A stretch of 64,000 nucleotides of DNA. Origin: Mesobacillus subterraneus. GTDB lineage: Bacteria > Bacillota > Bacilli > Bacillales > Cytobacillaceae. The stretch covers positions 33,286 to 97,285 of the forward strand of contig NZ_JAMBOF010000015.1 of assembly GCF_023715485.1 (NCBI RefSeq), given 5' to 3'. Each line of letters opens with the position of its first letter. Position 1 is the first letter of the stretch. The notes below the pieces were generated by a model. That model did not search any database, was not told the origin of the DNA, and was given only the letters and a program-made list of their open reading frames with translations. The translations under genes were made by a program, and so were the position numbers. Positions 35,790 through 45,384 of the stretch are shown here, one piece after another.

Positions 35790-36830
35790 TTAATCCAGTT
35801 GGAGTTCTTCCTGGTCTTCGTCGCTTTCGGTTACCGTGAACTCACCATCAAGACCATAGTGGTCACGAATCTTTTTATGGATTTCAAGACGGATAGACGG
35901 ATTTTCTTTAAGGAAAATCTTCGCATTCTCCCTGCCCTGTCCAAGACGCTCTTCATTATATGAATACCAAGAACCGCTCTTTTGTACAATATCCAAGTCA
36001 GAACCCATATCGATGATTTCGCCCTCTTTGGAAATACCTTCACCATACATGATATCAACTTCAGCTACACGGAACGGAGGAGCAACCTTGTTCTTTACAA
36101 CTTTAATCTTTGTTTTGTTACCTACCATGTCATTACCCTGCTTCAATGTTTCCGCACGACGGACTTCAAGACGTACACTTGAATAGAACTTCAATGCGCG
36201 GCCGCCAGGTGTTGTTTCAGGATTACCGAACATTACACCGACTTTTTCACGAATCTGGTTAATGAAGATAGCAAGTGTCTTGGACTTGTTGATTGCACCA
36301 GATAGCTTACGCAAAGCCTGGGACATCAAACGAGCCTGAAGGCCGACGTGGGAATCACCCATCTCACCTTCAATTTCAGCCTTTGGTACCAGGGCAGCAA
36401 CAGAGTCAATAACGATAATGTCAATAGCTCCGCTTCGCACTAGGGCTTCAGCGATTTCCAAAGCCTGTTCGCCTGTATCAGGCTGTGAAAGAAGCAGTTC
36501 ATCGATATTTACACCGAGCTTTTGCGCGTATACAGGATCAAGTGCGTGTTCTGCGTCAATAAATGCAGCTTGCCCGCCGTTAGCCTGTACTTCTGCAATC
36601 GCATGAAGCGCTACAGTGGTTTTACCTGAACTTTCAGGTCCGTAAATTTCAATCACACGTCCGCGAGGATATCCGCCTATTCCTAGAGCAACATCCAATG
36701 CAAGGGATCCACTTGGGGAAGTAGAAATTTTAGTGTCTGTCTTCTCTCCCAATTTCATAACTGAGCCTTTACCAAATTGCTTTTCAATTTGTTTTAAAGC
36801 CATATCTAATGCAGCTTGACGATCACTCAC
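35790..36830 (-). CDS. recA: Recombinase RecA
   Basis: The 346-residue protein has Walker A GPESSGKT (64-71), Walker [11 protein letters not shown], the L2 region and [20 protein letters not shown], and an acidic C-terminal tail. RecA coats single-stranded DNA, drives homologous pairing and triggers LexA self-cleavage. The ATG at 36830 has a GGAGG ribosome site. A sigma-A promoter (36907-36935) and a LexA box (36945-36958) lie upstream, fitting SOS control. It lies downstream of cinA, separated by its own promoter and the cinA terminator. Confidence 0.98.
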   Translation of the reverse strand: MSDRQAALDMALKQIEKQFGKGSVMKLGEKTDTKISTSPSGSLALDVALGIGGYPRGRVIEIYGPESSGKTTVALHAIAEVQANGGQAAFIDAEHALDPVYAQKLGVNIDELLLSQPDTGEQALEIAEALVRSGAIDIIVIDSVAALVPKAEIEGEMGDSHVGLQARLMSQALRKLSGAINKSKTLAIFINQIREKVGVMFGNPETTPGGRALKFYSSVRLEVRRAETLKQGNDMVGNKTKIKVVKNKVAPPFRVAEVDIMYGEGISKEGEIIDMGSDLDIVQKSGSWYSYNEERLGQGRENAKIFLKENPSIRLEIHKKIRDHYGLDGEFTVTESDEDQEELQLD

Positions 36831-36906
36831 TCCATTTTCCTCCTTTTATATAAAAACGAACTGGCTTACTGCCTGCCCGCAAATCTCATATTTAAAACCT
36901 ACTATT

Positions 36907-36935
36907 ACTATACCTTTTTCTTAGCTGTTTGTCCA
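36907..36935 (-). promoter_or_regulatory. Sigma-A promoter of recA
   Basis: On the minus strand TGGACA (36935-36930), a 17-bp spacer and TATAGT (36912-36907), each one base off consensus with ideal spacing. Confidence 0.75.
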
Positions 36936-36944
36936 TCAAAACAT

Positions 36945-36958
36945 CGAACATTTATTCG
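36945..36958. promoter_or_regulatory. LexA (SOS) box of recA
   Basis: CGAACATTTATTCG matches the Bacillus LexA box CGAAC-N4-GTTCG except for one base (A in place of G in the second half). It lies 10 bp upstream of the recA -35 element. Confidence 0.65.
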
Positions 36959-37082
36959 TTTTTTTTCGAACAGCTAATTTAATCAAATTTGATTTTCCAC
37001 TCACCTTTTTATTGTTTTTCATATGGGCTATACCCTCCAAAACACTATTTTAACAAGGATTCTGACTTTTTATCTACAAAAA

Positions 37083-37109
37083 AACACGGATGCTTACCGC
37101 TTCCGTGTT
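37083..37109 (-). terminator. Terminator after cinA
   Basis: AACACGGA/TCCGTGTT is an 8-bp stem overlapping the last codons of cinA, with seven T's following on the minus strand. Confidence 0.8.
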
Positions 37110-38344
37110 CCTGACAATCTATTAATAATTAAGTGGCAGCCATACTTTACAGCACGCCTCCTGATTGCGGCGCGAGTGCCGCCCAGGTTAAGCTTTTCTG
37201 AATGGACCGGATGGCCTTTAAGGTAAATCCCGATATAAACCGTTCCGGATGGTTTGCCTTCAAGTTCATCAGGACCGGCAACTCCGGTAAAACTGATGCC
37301 GATGTCAGCATCAACAAGAGAGGCTGCATTTACTGCCAATTCTTCGGCACACTCACTGCTGACCGCACCGTATTTATCGATTGTCTCGTGATTCACATTT
37401 ACCAACTCAATTTTAGCCTCATTTGAGTAGCAAACAAAACCTCCCTTAAAAAGGCTGCTTGCACCTGGTAAGGAAGTCAGCTCTTGCTGGAACATGCCCC
37501 CTGTTAAACTTTCAGCTGCCGCTATGGTCATACCTTTCTCTTTCAGGAGCTTTGAAAGCTCTGCTACGAGGGATGTTTCATCATACCCGTAGAAAAATTC
37601 ACCAACCCTGGCCATGATTTCCGCTTCGACACCGTCAATCATTGACTGTGCAGAGTTGGTTGAGTCATCCCTGGCTGTCAGCCTTAAGGTCACTTCACTA
37701 TCACTTGCCAGAGGGGCAATTGTAGGATTGGTCTGCTGGTCGATTAAATCTTCTATCTTGGCTTCAAGTGCTGCCTCTCCAATTCCAAAGAACCGGAGGA
37801 CTCTTGACTCAATTTTCGCCTGTTTGCCAAACATGCCAGCAATAGCTTCCTGTCCATATTTGATGAACATTGGTTCCATTTCCGACGGAGGACCAGGAAG
37901 AAGCATATATTTATGCTCCTCAGTCGATAGGAACATCCCCGGAGCCATCCCGTTATCGTTCTTCAAAATAACCGATCCCTCAATAACAAGAGCCTGCTTC
38001 CGGTTGTTTTCCGTCATCACTCTATTCGTCTTTTCAAAGTAAAGCTCAATAGAGCGCATGGCTTCTTCATCTAACACAAGCTGCTTCCCAAGCTGTGCCG
38101 CTATCGTGTCTTTTGTCAGGTCATCTTTCGTAGGCCCGAGGCCGCCAGTGAAGAGGATGAACTCTGCACGTTCCTGGGAAACTTTTATCGCTTCCTTCAG
38201 CCTGACCGGATTATCGCCCACAACTGTATGATAGAAAACATTTATGCCTAAATCTGCAAGCTGTCTGGATAGGAATCTCGCATTTGTGTTGACGATCTGT
38301 CCGAGCAGCAATTCTGATCCAACTGCAATTATTTCTGCATTCAT
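37094..38344 (-). CDS. cinA: CinA (competence/damage-inducible; NMN amidohydrolase family)
   Basis: The 416-residue two-domain protein has an N-terminal MoaB/MogA-like nucleotide-pyrophosphatase domain ([34 protein letters not shown]) and a C-terminal CinA domain ([29 protein letters not shown]). The second domain is an NMN deamidase, so the protein probably recycles pyridine nucleotides; in naturally competent bacteria it is expressed together with recA. The ATG at 38344 has a purine-rich site. It precedes recA, the same order as in B. subtilis, but recA has its own promoter. Confidence 0.95.
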   Translation of the reverse strand: MNAEIIAVGSELLLGQIVNTNARFLSRQLADLGINVFYHTVVGDNPVRLKEAIKVSQERAEFILFTGGLGPTKDDLTKDTIAAQLGKQLVLDEEAMRSIELYFEKTNRVMTENNRKQALVIEGSVILKNDNGMAPGMFLSTEEHKYMLLPGPPSEMEPMFIKYGQEAIAGMFGKQAKIESRVLRFFGIGEAALEAKIEDLIDQQTNPTIAPLASDSEVTLRLTARDDSTNSAQSMIDGVEAEIMARVGEFFYGYDETSLVAELSKLLKEKGMTIAAAESLTGGMFQQELTSLPGASSLFKGGFVCYSNEAKIELVNVNHETIDKYGAVSSECAEELAVNAASLVDADIGISFTGVAGPDELEGKPSGTVYIGIYLKGHPVHSEKLNLGGTRAAIRRRAVKYGCHLIINRLSGTRKR

Positions 38345-38368
38345 CTGTTCTCCCCCTGTATGGTTCTT

Positions 38369-38947
38369 CTATTTAGAATTACTGAAAACTTGTTTGTTTT
38401 TAGCGAAGTAATCCCAACCAGACCAAATTGTAAAGAACATCGCCACCCATAATGCAATATCCGCAAATGGAATCGAGAATGCTTCAAAAATGATGTTGTG
38501 CAGCAATAATGCTGAAATAGCTACTGTTTGTGCCCACATCTTGATCTTCCCAGGCATTTTAGCTGCAACTACTTCTCCGCCTCCAGCGAGGAGCAGACGA
38601 AGGCCTGTAACTGCGAACTCCCTGCTGATAATGACAATTACAATCCATGCAGGCGCAAAATCAAGCTCTACCAAAACGATAAGCGCAGAGGATACCAGAA
38701 GCTTGTCAGCAAGCGGATCCAAAAACTTTCCTAGATTTGTAACAAGGTTGTGCTTTCTCGCTAAATAGCCATCCACCCAGTCAGTTACCGATGCAAATAT
38801 ATAAATCAGCGCCCCAACTAAATGTGTTACCGGCATAGTTGTACCGAGCAGCGAAATTTCACCCCATTTAAATGGAACGATCATCACGATCAGGAATAAC
38901 GGAATCAAGAAAATCCGTGAAATCGTAATTTTATTAGGCAAGTTCAT
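38369..38947 (-). CDS. pgsA: CDP-diacylglycerol-glycerol-3-phosphate phosphatidyltransferase
   Basis: The 192-residue membrane enzyme makes phosphatidylglycerol-phosphate, the committed step to anionic phospholipids. The CDP-alcohol phosphotransferase motif D-G-x2-A-R-x8-G-x3-D-x3-D is present as DWVDGYLARKH ... LGKFLDPLADKLL. About five membrane helices are visible. The ATG at 38947 follows TTGGAGGAAAAG; the upstream frame (18 more codons) is not used. pgsA-cinA-recA is the standard Bacillus order. Confidence 0.97.
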   Translation of the reverse strand: MNLPNKITISRIFLIPLFLIVMIVPFKWGEISLLGTTMPVTHLVGALIYIFASVTDWVDGYLARKHNLVTNLGKFLDPLADKLLVSSALIVLVELDFAPAWIVIVIISREFAVTGLRLLLAGGGEVVAAKMPGKIKMWAQTVAISALLLHNIIFEAFSIPFADIALWVAMFFTIWSGWDYFAKNKQVFSNSK

Positions 38948-39333
38948 ATTCTTTTCCTCCAAGATGAAAAATTGCGAAGCCGGAACTTTTTCTCCAGCCA
39001 CGTTATGCAGTATGTAAAATGATTATAAAGGCGATTTTATCGCATTGATTGTTGTTTTTCAAACCAAGTATATATCCCCCATTCCTCTTAACCTTCGAAC
39101 TCTTTACGAGGAGGTTTCTGAACAGGGAATGCACTAAAACTAGTAAAACCAACAAGTTTACGAGCAGAGCCATTATAAAAGAAGTCCATTACAATTTTAG
39201 CCCGTATAAACGAAAGTCCATACGGGCAATTAAAGCATTTTTACTTATATTTTTACTTAAGCTTGTTGTTTACTCTTTGTTGTTATTGAAATCAGCTGCC
39301 TACACAATCAATAACCTATGCGCAAATCAGCTT
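38948..39333. other. Gap between rodZ and pgsA
   Basis: About 390 bp without a convincing gene; a plus-strand frame of about 100 codons has no ribosome site. One hairpin GCCCGTAT/ATACGGGC (39200-39227) is present without a T-tract. Confidence 0.4.
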
Positions 39334-40215
39334 TTACTTGATAAATTTGATTGTTATTAACTGGGTCATATCTTGTTCAGGAGAAACTGCATACTCCAAT
39401 TTCTGGTCATTTACATAAATTTCTGTTTCTGGAGCTCGTCCCACATTAATGACTGCCTGGCTTTCATTAGATAAATCTTCAGTACGGCTTTCATTCTTGC
39501 CTTTAACAAGTGTTTCCTGGAAAATAGACTTTCCTGCCCCGTTTGAAACACCGACCCATGTCTGGCCAAGAGATACGATTTTAATAACAAGCTTATCAGT
39601 ATTCTTCAGTTCATACACAGTATTGCTGCCACTATTGGAAGCCACTGTAAGCTCCTGTGCTGGAGTTTCTGGCTCTGCTTCCTTTTCTGCGGGCTCTTCT
39701 TCTGTTGTATCATCTTCATTGCTTTCTTCATCATTGCTGCCATCATCAGCAATCTTATCAGATTCTTCAACCCTTGGCTGCCCTTTATCTGCAGTGGCTG
39801 GTTCCTTGGCGTCATCGCCGGCATTCTCGACAATCAAATACCAGATTAAAGCGACGGCTCCTAAAATAAAGATCCCAAACAATATTTTCGGAAGCACATC
39901 AAGGATTTTAGAAGTATCTGGTGAGATGCTTTTCCTTGTCTGGACACGGGAAAGCTGCTCAGGCAGTTCTTCGTTGTATGTAGTAGGGATTTCATTCTTA
40001 TACTGCTCAAACAGCTGGTCAGGATCAAGTCCTACCGCTTCAGCATACTGTTTAATAAAGGCGCGGACATAAAACTTCCCTGGCATCATTGAATAATTGC
40101 CTTCCTCAATACCAAGAAGGTAGCGCTTTTGTATTTTCGTGATGGACTGCAGTTCGTCCAGGCTGAGGCCTTTTGCTTCACGCGCTTCTTTTAAAATATT
40201 TCCTAACTCAGTCAC
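39334..40215 (-). CDS. rodZ: RodZ-like cell-shape protein (YmfM)
   Basis: The 293-residue protein has an N-terminal helix-turn-helix domain (TELGNILKEAREAKGLSLDEL, about residues 1-75), a linker, one membrane helix (about 108-130, ILFGIFILGAVALIWYLIV), a strongly acidic low-complexity stretch (about 138-185), and a C-terminal beta domain (DUF4115-like, TWVGVSNGAGKSIFQETLV). RodZ links MreB filaments to the elongation machinery at the membrane. The start is taken as a GTG at 40215 because GGAAGGTG lies 5 nt upstream; an in-frame TTG five codons earlier overlaps that site. It precedes pgsA, as in B. subtilis. Confidence 0.92.
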   Translation of the reverse strand: MTELGNILKEAREAKGLSLDELQSITKIQKRYLLGIEEGNYSMMPGKFYVRAFIKQYAEAVGLDPDQLFEQYKNEIPTTYNEELPEQLSRVQTRKSISPDTSKILDVLPKILFGIFILGAVALIWYLIVENAGDDAKEPATADKGQPRVEESDKIADDGSNDEESNEDDTTEEEPAEKEAEPETPAQELTVASNSGSNTVYELKNTDKLVIKIVSLGQTWVGVSNGAGKSIFQETLVKGKNESRTEDLSNESQAVINVGRAPETEIYVNDQKLEYAVSPEQDMTQLITIKFIK

Positions 40216-40235
40216 GATAACACCTTCCAATACTG

Positions 40236-41027
40236 TTAAAAATCAAATCCGCCAAAATCAGAATCAGTAAACATATGATTTTTCTGAACCATATCATAAA
40301 CGATTTCTTCACCCGGATCATTGCGCAGCTCAATAATATAATCAAAATCATCCATTGTATATTCCGTATTTTGGACGAAAATGTCGGGGTGTTCCACTAC
40401 TTTCACCGCAGGCAGACGCATGATTTCCCTGACTAACTGCCAGTGCTTTTCATTCGCCCTCCTCGTAGAAACAATCCCATCGATGATGAATAAGTTTTCC
40501 GCGTTATACTCGTCCTCGATCAGCTGGTTGCGGATCGTCTGTTTTAATAATGTAGAGGAAACAAAAAGCCATCTTTTATTGGCACAAACAGCTGAAGCAA
40601 CAACTGACTCCGTCTTGCCGACCCGAGGCATTCCTCGGATCCCAATCAGCTTGTGACCCTCCTGCTTAAACAATTCTGCCATAAAATCGACAAGTAGTCC
40701 AAGCTCATCCCTTACGAATCGGAATGTTTTTTTATCATCCGCATCACGCTGGATATACCTTCCATGCCTGACCGCCATACGGTCGCGAAGTTTAGGCTCG
40801 CGGATCTTGATTACCCTTATTGTATCCATTGTATTTAAAATTGACTCTAATCGCTCTATTTGGTCATCATCTTTAGCAAGGATCAACAGACCTCGTCTAC
40901 CTTCATCGACTCCATTAATAGTGACAATGTTAATCGACAGCATCCCAAGCAAAGAAGAAATATCGCCAAGCAGTCCTGGACGGTTAATAACAATCTCATA
41001 TTCCAAGTACCATTCTTTTTTCTCCAT
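40236..41027 (-). CDS. ymfK: YmfK family protein (DUF3388): ACT-like domain plus P-loop-like domain
   Basis: The 263-residue protein starts MEKKEWYLEYEIVINRPGLL. Residues about 5-75 look like an ACT domain (GLLGDISSLLGMLSINIVTI). The remainder has a P-loop-like GIRGMPRVGKTES and a LFIIDGIV segment similar to Walker B. It is conserved in Bacillus next to rodZ, but no biochemical function is known to me. Two adjacent ATG codons follow GAGGAGG; the second (41027) has the better spacing. A longer frame reaching 41069 is not used. Confidence 0.85.
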   Translation of the reverse strand: MEKKEWYLEYEIVINRPGLLGDISSLLGMLSINIVTINGVDEGRRGLLILAKDDDQIERLESILNTMDTIRVIKIREPKLRDRMAVRHGRYIQRDADDKKTFRFVRDELGLLVDFMAELFKQEGHKLIGIRGMPRVGKTESVVASAVCANKRWLFVSSTLLKQTIRNQLIEDEYNAENLFIIDGIVSTRRANEKHWQLVREIMRLPAVKVVEHPDIFVQNTEYTMDDFDYIIELRNDPGEEIVYDMVQKNHMFTDSDFGGFDF

Positions 41028-41299
41028 CATTGTCCTCCTCTGCTTTTCGGCCAATTGTAAGCGACACATTTTGACAAGAAATATCTAGCTTCTATAATAT
41101 ATGATTTTTGTAGAAGATGAAAGGAAAAACAAGCCAGAATTGTAGTTATAGGCTTCAAATAGATTTAAGCAGAACCACCAAGGAAATCGCAATCGACTCA
41201 TAGTGGTTCCGATAAGCCTTATTGGAGCACTTTCAAGAAGGAAATTCCTGCAGCATCTGAAGTGTTCCTTGGCAAATCTGGAAATACGACAACAAAAAA

Positions 41300-41323
41300 A
41301 GAGAGGATCTCAATATCCCCTCT
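41300..41323 (-). terminator. Terminator after ymfJ
   Basis: AGAGAGGAT/ATCCCCTCT is a 9-bp stem with one wobble pair; seven T's follow on the minus strand. Confidence 0.8.
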
Positions 41324-41334
41324 AAATCTGATCT

Positions 41335-41592
41335 TTAATTAGTACCGTTGTTTTGTACGAGCTTAACCATCATTGTCGCAATCGCATGCTGTTCGTCTGG
41401 GCTAGCAACTGACCAAAGATCGGTGAGAACTCTTTCCTGCTCATTTTTAGGGTCAACGTTCTTTGCAAGATAGTCCCCGATTTGGTATGCAAGGTCCCCC
41501 ATTACTTCTTTGTTCATTCCTTGCTCCTGCGCCTGGTGAAGGCGGTCTCCCAAGAAATCCTTCCATTGATTCCAATTATCCAATACGGACAT
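41335..41592 (-). CDS. ymfJ: YmfJ family protein (DUF3243)
   Basis: The 85-residue soluble helical protein (MSVLDNWNQWKDFLGDRLHQ ... LTDLWSVASPDEQHAIATMM) matches the DUF3243 family of Bacillus, always encoded between ymfI and ymfK. Its function is unknown. The ATG at 41592 has an AAGGAGGTTG ribosome site. A terminator follows directly, so ymfK is transcribed separately or by readthrough. Confidence 0.9.
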   Translation of the reverse strand: MSVLDNWNQWKDFLGDRLHQAQEQGMNKEVMGDLAYQIGDYLAKNVDPKNEQERVLTDLWSVASPDEQHAIATMMVKLVQNNGTN

Positions 41593-41694
41593 ATTGACAA
41601 CCTCCTTGTCTAAAAATAGTACAAGGTTATTTTGCTTACGTATGCTGATTATTATTCATGATCCTTGGTCTTTTGAAAATTTGTCACAAAATCC

Positions 41695-42417
41695 TTATGT
41701 ATGCCAGCCGCCATTGATTCCAATTACCTGTCCTGTTATGTAGGATGATTTTTCTGATAAAAGAAATTCTATACTGTCTGCGACTTCATCGGGCTTCCCT
41801 AGACGCCCTGCTGGTATCTCTTCTGTAATTGCACTAATTTCCTCCGGGGAAAACCCAGATATCATCGGGGTGTGAATGGCTCCTGGTGCGACTGCATTTA
41901 CCCTTATGCCGGAACCCCCGAGTTCTTTACTCAGTGCTTTTGCGAAAGCAATTTGCGCTCCCTTCACCATCGAGTAAGCAACTTCGCAAGTTGCCCCAGT
42001 CTGTCCCCAAATAGAGGAAACGACAACAATGCTTCCGCTTTTTTTCTGTCTTAATTTTGGAATCAGCTTTTTTGTGAGCAACAATGGTGAGGTGACATGG
42101 ATTTGAATTAGAGACTCTGCTTCTGATTCTTCTATTTCCTCAAGCAAACCATACATAGAATTCCCAGCATTATGGACGATCGCATCCAAGGAAAAAATGT
42201 TAGATGCCAGCTCCAGATATCCTGATTTCGACGATAAGTCAGCTTTTATTGGGATGAATTCACCTTCAAACCGGTGCAGCTTTCCCATAAGATTGCCAAT
42301 TCCTGTTTCATTCTGGTTATAGTGCAAGTAAAGTGAGTAGCCTGCCGCCGCAAGCTTCAGTGCTATTGCTTGTCCGAGCCCGCCGCTTGCTCCTGTGATC
42401 AATGCGAATTTTTTCAT
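41695..42417 (-). CDS. ymfI: YmfI short-chain dehydrogenase (EF-P 5-aminopentanone reductase)
   Basis: The 240-residue SDR has the Rossmann motif TGASGGLGQ, NAG (IVHNAGNSMYG), catalytic serine in VVVSSIWG and the YxxxK pair in YSMVKGA. In B. subtilis YmfI reduces the 5-aminopentanone group on Lys32 of elongation factor P, which is needed for efficient swarming and polyproline translation; that role is carried over by homology. The ATG at 42417 is preceded by GGAAAGGG and avoids a seven-residue upstream extension. It follows ymfH with a terminator between. Confidence 0.88.
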   Translation of the reverse strand: MKKFALITGASGGLGQAIALKLAAAGYSLYLHYNQNETGIGNLMGKLHRFEGEFIPIKADLSSKSGYLELASNIFSLDAIVHNAGNSMYGLLEEIEESEAESLIQIHVTSPLLLTKKLIPKLRQKKSGSIVVVSSIWGQTGATCEVAYSMVKGAQIAFAKALSKELGGSGIRVNAVAPGAIHTPMISGFSPEEISAITEEIPAGRLGKPDEVADSIEFLLSEKSSYITGQVIGINGGWHT

Positions 42418-42450
42418 GGTACTATCCCTTTCCAGCATGTCTAATCGAAA

Positions 42451-42473
42451 ATGCGCCGGAAGGTCCGGCGCAT
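42451..42473 (-). terminator. Terminator after ymfH
   Basis: ATGCGCCGGA/TCCGGCGCAT is a perfect 10-bp GC-rich stem with an AGG loop; TTTTCG follows on the minus strand. Confidence 0.8.
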
Positions 42474-42491
42474 AAGTTTTTAACGAGCTCT

Positions 42492-43784
42492 TTATTTATC
42501 CTTTGGGATTACCTGACAGACAGTGAAACGCTCGTCGGCAATCAAGCTTTCCGCCGCCTTTGTAATATCATCAAGCTTCAGGCTTTCGAGCACTGGCACA
42601 ACATCGAATAAATCCATTTCGTTAAATGCATAGCGCGTAAACTGGTTGGCAATGTATTCAGGCGAGTTAACCGCGCGGAGGAAGGAGCCAATTTTCTTCT
42701 TCTTTGTCCGCTCAAGACTTTCCGCTGTAAAACCTTCGCCCGCTTTCGCTTTCATCAGCATGGATTCAAGCTTTTCCGCGAGAATATCTGGTTCATTCGT
42801 ATCCCCGCCTACCATTGCAAAGCCAAATCCTTGTTCCTGGCTGTAATCATATGAGAACGTATCATCAATCAACCCTTCACCGTATAACTCAGTATAATTT
42901 TCTGAGCTTTTGCCAAACAGGATGTCGAGCATGACATTGATTGAAAGTTCATTTCTTAGCATCTCTTTACCTGACTGGTTTGTGTTTCCAGCCTTAATGC
43001 CAACAAGGCATTTCGATGTCTGGACATTCATTTTAAGAACTTGTTTCTTTTGTGCGACCGCAATCTGCTCATCTTCGAACTTCCGATGTATTTCAGGTTT
43101 GTTCTTATATTCTTTCTTGTTTTGGTTTTCTTTGATTAACGCCATGATCTCTTCTGGCTTAACCGGACCAACAACAAACAGCAGCATATTGCTTGGATGG
43201 TAGAAGGTTTCATAGCACTCATAAAGCATATCTTTCGTTATATGGGAAATTGACTCGATTGTCCCGGCGATATCTATGCTGACAGGGTGGCTTTTATACA
43301 TATTCTGTATAAGACCGAAATATAGCCTCCAGTCTGGATTGTCATCATACATCGTGATTTCCTGTCCGATGATCCCTTTTTCCTTTTCAACCGTCTTTTC
43401 GGTGAAATAAGGTTCCTGAACGAAATCAATCAGTGTTTCCAGATTTTTTTCTACATTAGATGTACTTGAGAACAAATAAGCAGTCCTGGTGAAGGAAGTG
43501 AACGCATTAGCGGAAGCTCCTTGCTTGCTGAACTGCTGGAATACATCGCCGTCTTCCTTTTCAAATAATTTATGCTCCAGGAAGTGGGCAATCCCATCAG
43601 GGACCTTAACGGAATCATCTTTGTCCGGCGGAAGGAAATGATTATCGATTGAACCGTATTTAGTTGTGAATGTAGCGTACGTTTTATTAAAGCCTTTTTT
43701 CGGAAGGAGATATACATCAAGTCCATTATCGAGCTTTTCATAGAACATCTCTTCCTGAAGTTGTTCAAAAATAATCTTCTCCAT
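42492..43784 (-). CDS. ymfH: M16-family zinc peptidase YmfH
   Basis: The 430-residue protein carries the inverted zinc motif HxxEH as HFLEH at residues 67-71, with the downstream glutamate in EKEKGIIGQEI. It is the catalytic partner of a pitrilysin-like pair with YmfF. It is cytoplasmic, with no signal. The ATG at 43784 overlaps the last base of the ymfF stop codon, so translation is coupled. Substrates are not established; degradation of small peptides is likely. Confidence 0.92.
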   Translation of the reverse strand: MEKIIFEQLQEEMFYEKLDNGLDVYLLPKKGFNKTYATFTTKYGSIDNHFLPPDKDDSVKVPDGIAHFLEHKLFEKEDGDVFQQFSKQGASANAFTSFTRTAYLFSSTSNVEKNLETLIDFVQEPYFTEKTVEKEKGIIGQEITMYDDNPDWRLYFGLIQNMYKSHPVSIDIAGTIESISHITKDMLYECYETFYHPSNMLLFVVGPVKPEEIMALIKENQNKKEYKNKPEIHRKFEDEQIAVAQKKQVLKMNVQTSKCLVGIKAGNTNQSGKEMLRNELSINVMLDILFGKSSENYTELYGEGLIDDTFSYDYSQEQGFGFAMVGGDTNEPDILAEKLESMLMKAKAGEGFTAESLERTKKKKIGSFLRAVNSPEYIANQFTRYAFNEMDLFDVVPVLESLKLDDITKAAESLIADERFTVCQVIPKDK

Positions 43785-45061
43785 TATTTGTCCGCCCCCA
43801 ATCCAGTTAAGAAATAGATGGTATCCAATTGAACCTTCTTGGCTACCTCGACGATTTCCTCTTTCGTCGTTTTACTCATGCCATTCAACCAGTCATCGAG
43901 GCTTACCTTTTGCTCGGAAACAACATTATGGTAAAGGACCTCAACCATTCCCCTTGCTGTATCCAAAGTTTCCAGCATCTGATTTTCAATGACAGCTTTT
44001 GTCTGCTCAATTTCCTGCTCAGTGAAATCTCCTGCTTTCATCGCTTCCATTTGTTCACGGATGATTTTCACGGCTAAATCGAAATTATTGAATTCGATTC
44101 CGGACATTACCATCATTAAACCTTTATGACTTTCGAGGCGGCTTGCAACATAATATGCTAGGCTGTTTTTCTCGCGAACATTCAAGAAAAGTTTTGAATG
44201 CGAAAACCCGCCGAAGATGCCATTGAAAACCTGGAGGGCATAGTAATCCTGATCACCGTACAGAATGTTCGTCCTGTAGCCAATATTCAACTTTCCTTGT
44301 TTTATATCCTCTTTATCCTTAACCGTCTTCTCTTCCACATTGTCTGCCTTAACAGCTTCCAACGACTTTGGCGTTCGCTCTTCAAACTGAAGCAGGCCCT
44401 CAGCTATTGATTGTACTTCATCTTCATTCACATCACCGATAATAAACAGGTCCAGCTCATCCTCCGTAAAGGCCTGCTTGTAGTATTCATAAAGATTCTG
44501 CTCATTAAGGGCAGGTATATCGTCTATTTCTCCATTAACATGCAGGGCATATGGTTCACCCTTGCACATTTCCTGTACAAGCCTGAAATTCGAGTATCTC
44601 ATCTTATCGTCATAAACCGCCTGGATGCGCTGTTTTAACGTACGCTTTTCCTTCTCTACCGTTTCCCTGTCAAAAGCTTCATTTTCCGCAAGGGGATTTA
44701 CTAATATTTCTGCGATGAGTTCCATTCCCTTTTTTAGCAGCGGTTCAGGATCACTTAAAAACTTTTCATTGGCGATTTCAAGGGAAAAGCTGAGGACTTG
44801 ATACTCACCTTTCTTTGAGACATCCACATAAAGGTTTGCGCCATAGAGCTCGTCAAGATAAGAACGGAGCTTTGAAGTGGATGGATATGCTTTTGAACTG
44901 CTTTGGAGTACATATGGAAGCAGTGCCCGTTTTGTTACATTCTCGCTGGTCAGCGGTGTTTTCATTTTCCAGACGATTGTGTTCGTCTTGAACTTCTCTG
45001 TTTTCACAATATGGAGCTTGTAGCCTTTCATATCCTTGATTGTTTCTGAAATGACTGCCAT
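43784..45061 (-). CDS. ymfF: M16-family peptidase-like subunit YmfF (non-catalytic)
   Basis: The 425-residue protein has the two-lobed M16 fold but lacks the HxxEH zinc motif: the corresponding region reads SSSKAYPSTSKLRSYLDEL. It resembles the non-catalytic partner of a mitochondrial-processing-type peptidase heterodimer and probably completes the chamber of YmfH. It is the first gene of the ymfF-ymfH pair, its stop overlapping the ymfH start by one base. The ATG at 45061 follows AGGAGG. Confidence 0.9.
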   Translation of the reverse strand: MAVISETIKDMKGYKLHIVKTEKFKTNTIVWKMKTPLTSENVTKRALLPYVLQSSSKAYPSTSKLRSYLDELYGANLYVDVSKKGEYQVLSFSLEIANEKFLSDPEPLLKKGMELIAEILVNPLAENEAFDRETVEKEKRTLKQRIQAVYDDKMRYSNFRLVQEMCKGEPYALHVNGEIDDIPALNEQNLYEYYKQAFTEDELDLFIIGDVNEDEVQSIAEGLLQFEERTPKSLEAVKADNVEEKTVKDKEDIKQGKLNIGYRTNILYGDQDYYALQVFNGIFGGFSHSKLFLNVREKNSLAYYVASRLESHKGLMMVMSGIEFNNFDLAVKIIREQMEAMKAGDFTEQEIEQTKAVIENQMLETLDTARGMVEVLYHNVVSEQKVSLDDWLNGMSKTTKEEIVEVAKKVQLDTIYFLTGLGADK

Positions 45062-45257
45062 CGAAATCCTCCTTTATTTGTAACGCCATTACTAGCATAC
45101 ACTCATCCTTCTTCACATGAATAAAGCAAACGAAACATTCCTCATTCTTATGTATACGTTGTTATGCCTATATTTAATATTCCTATAAATATACTCTAAC
45201 TATACCTTTCCCATTTTGTCTATTTCAAGCAATCGCAAAAATACAACCTAAAGAACA
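45062..45257. other. Left part of the gap between the diguanylate cyclase gene and ymfF
   Basis: The sequence is AT-rich, carries no gene, and no terminator or promoter was clearly seen. With the repeat at 45258 it makes up a gap of about 320 bp. Confidence 0.4.
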
Positions 45258-45297
45258 AAAAGCGCAAACGACTCGAGGGGCTAGGCGCTGGAGCTGG
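45258..45297. repeat. Shortened copy of the palindromic repeat seen at 6560
   Basis: AAAGCGCAA is joined directly to CGACTCGAGGGGCTAGGCG and CTGGAGCTGGA, which are the two ends of the 117-bp element at 6560-6676. About 75 bp of the middle is missing. The two ends are kept in the same order, so this is an internal deletion. Confidence 0.7.
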
Positions 45298-45364
45298 ATT
45301 AAGAATACTACATGTAGTTATCCACAACTAAATAATTTTATAATCTCCGGCACAATATAGGAAA

Positions 45365-45384
45365 AGCTCCCCTCTTGGGAAGCT
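45365..45384 (-). terminator. Weak terminator after the diguanylate cyclase gene
   Basis: AGCTCCC/GGGAAGCT is a stem with one mismatch directly after the stop codon; TTTTCC follows on the minus strand. Confidence 0.5.

Noticed and set aside
39049..39360. 103-codon plus-strand frame between rodZ and pgsA
   Set aside because: No ribosome site, it runs into rodZ on the opposite strand, and the composition is not protein-like.
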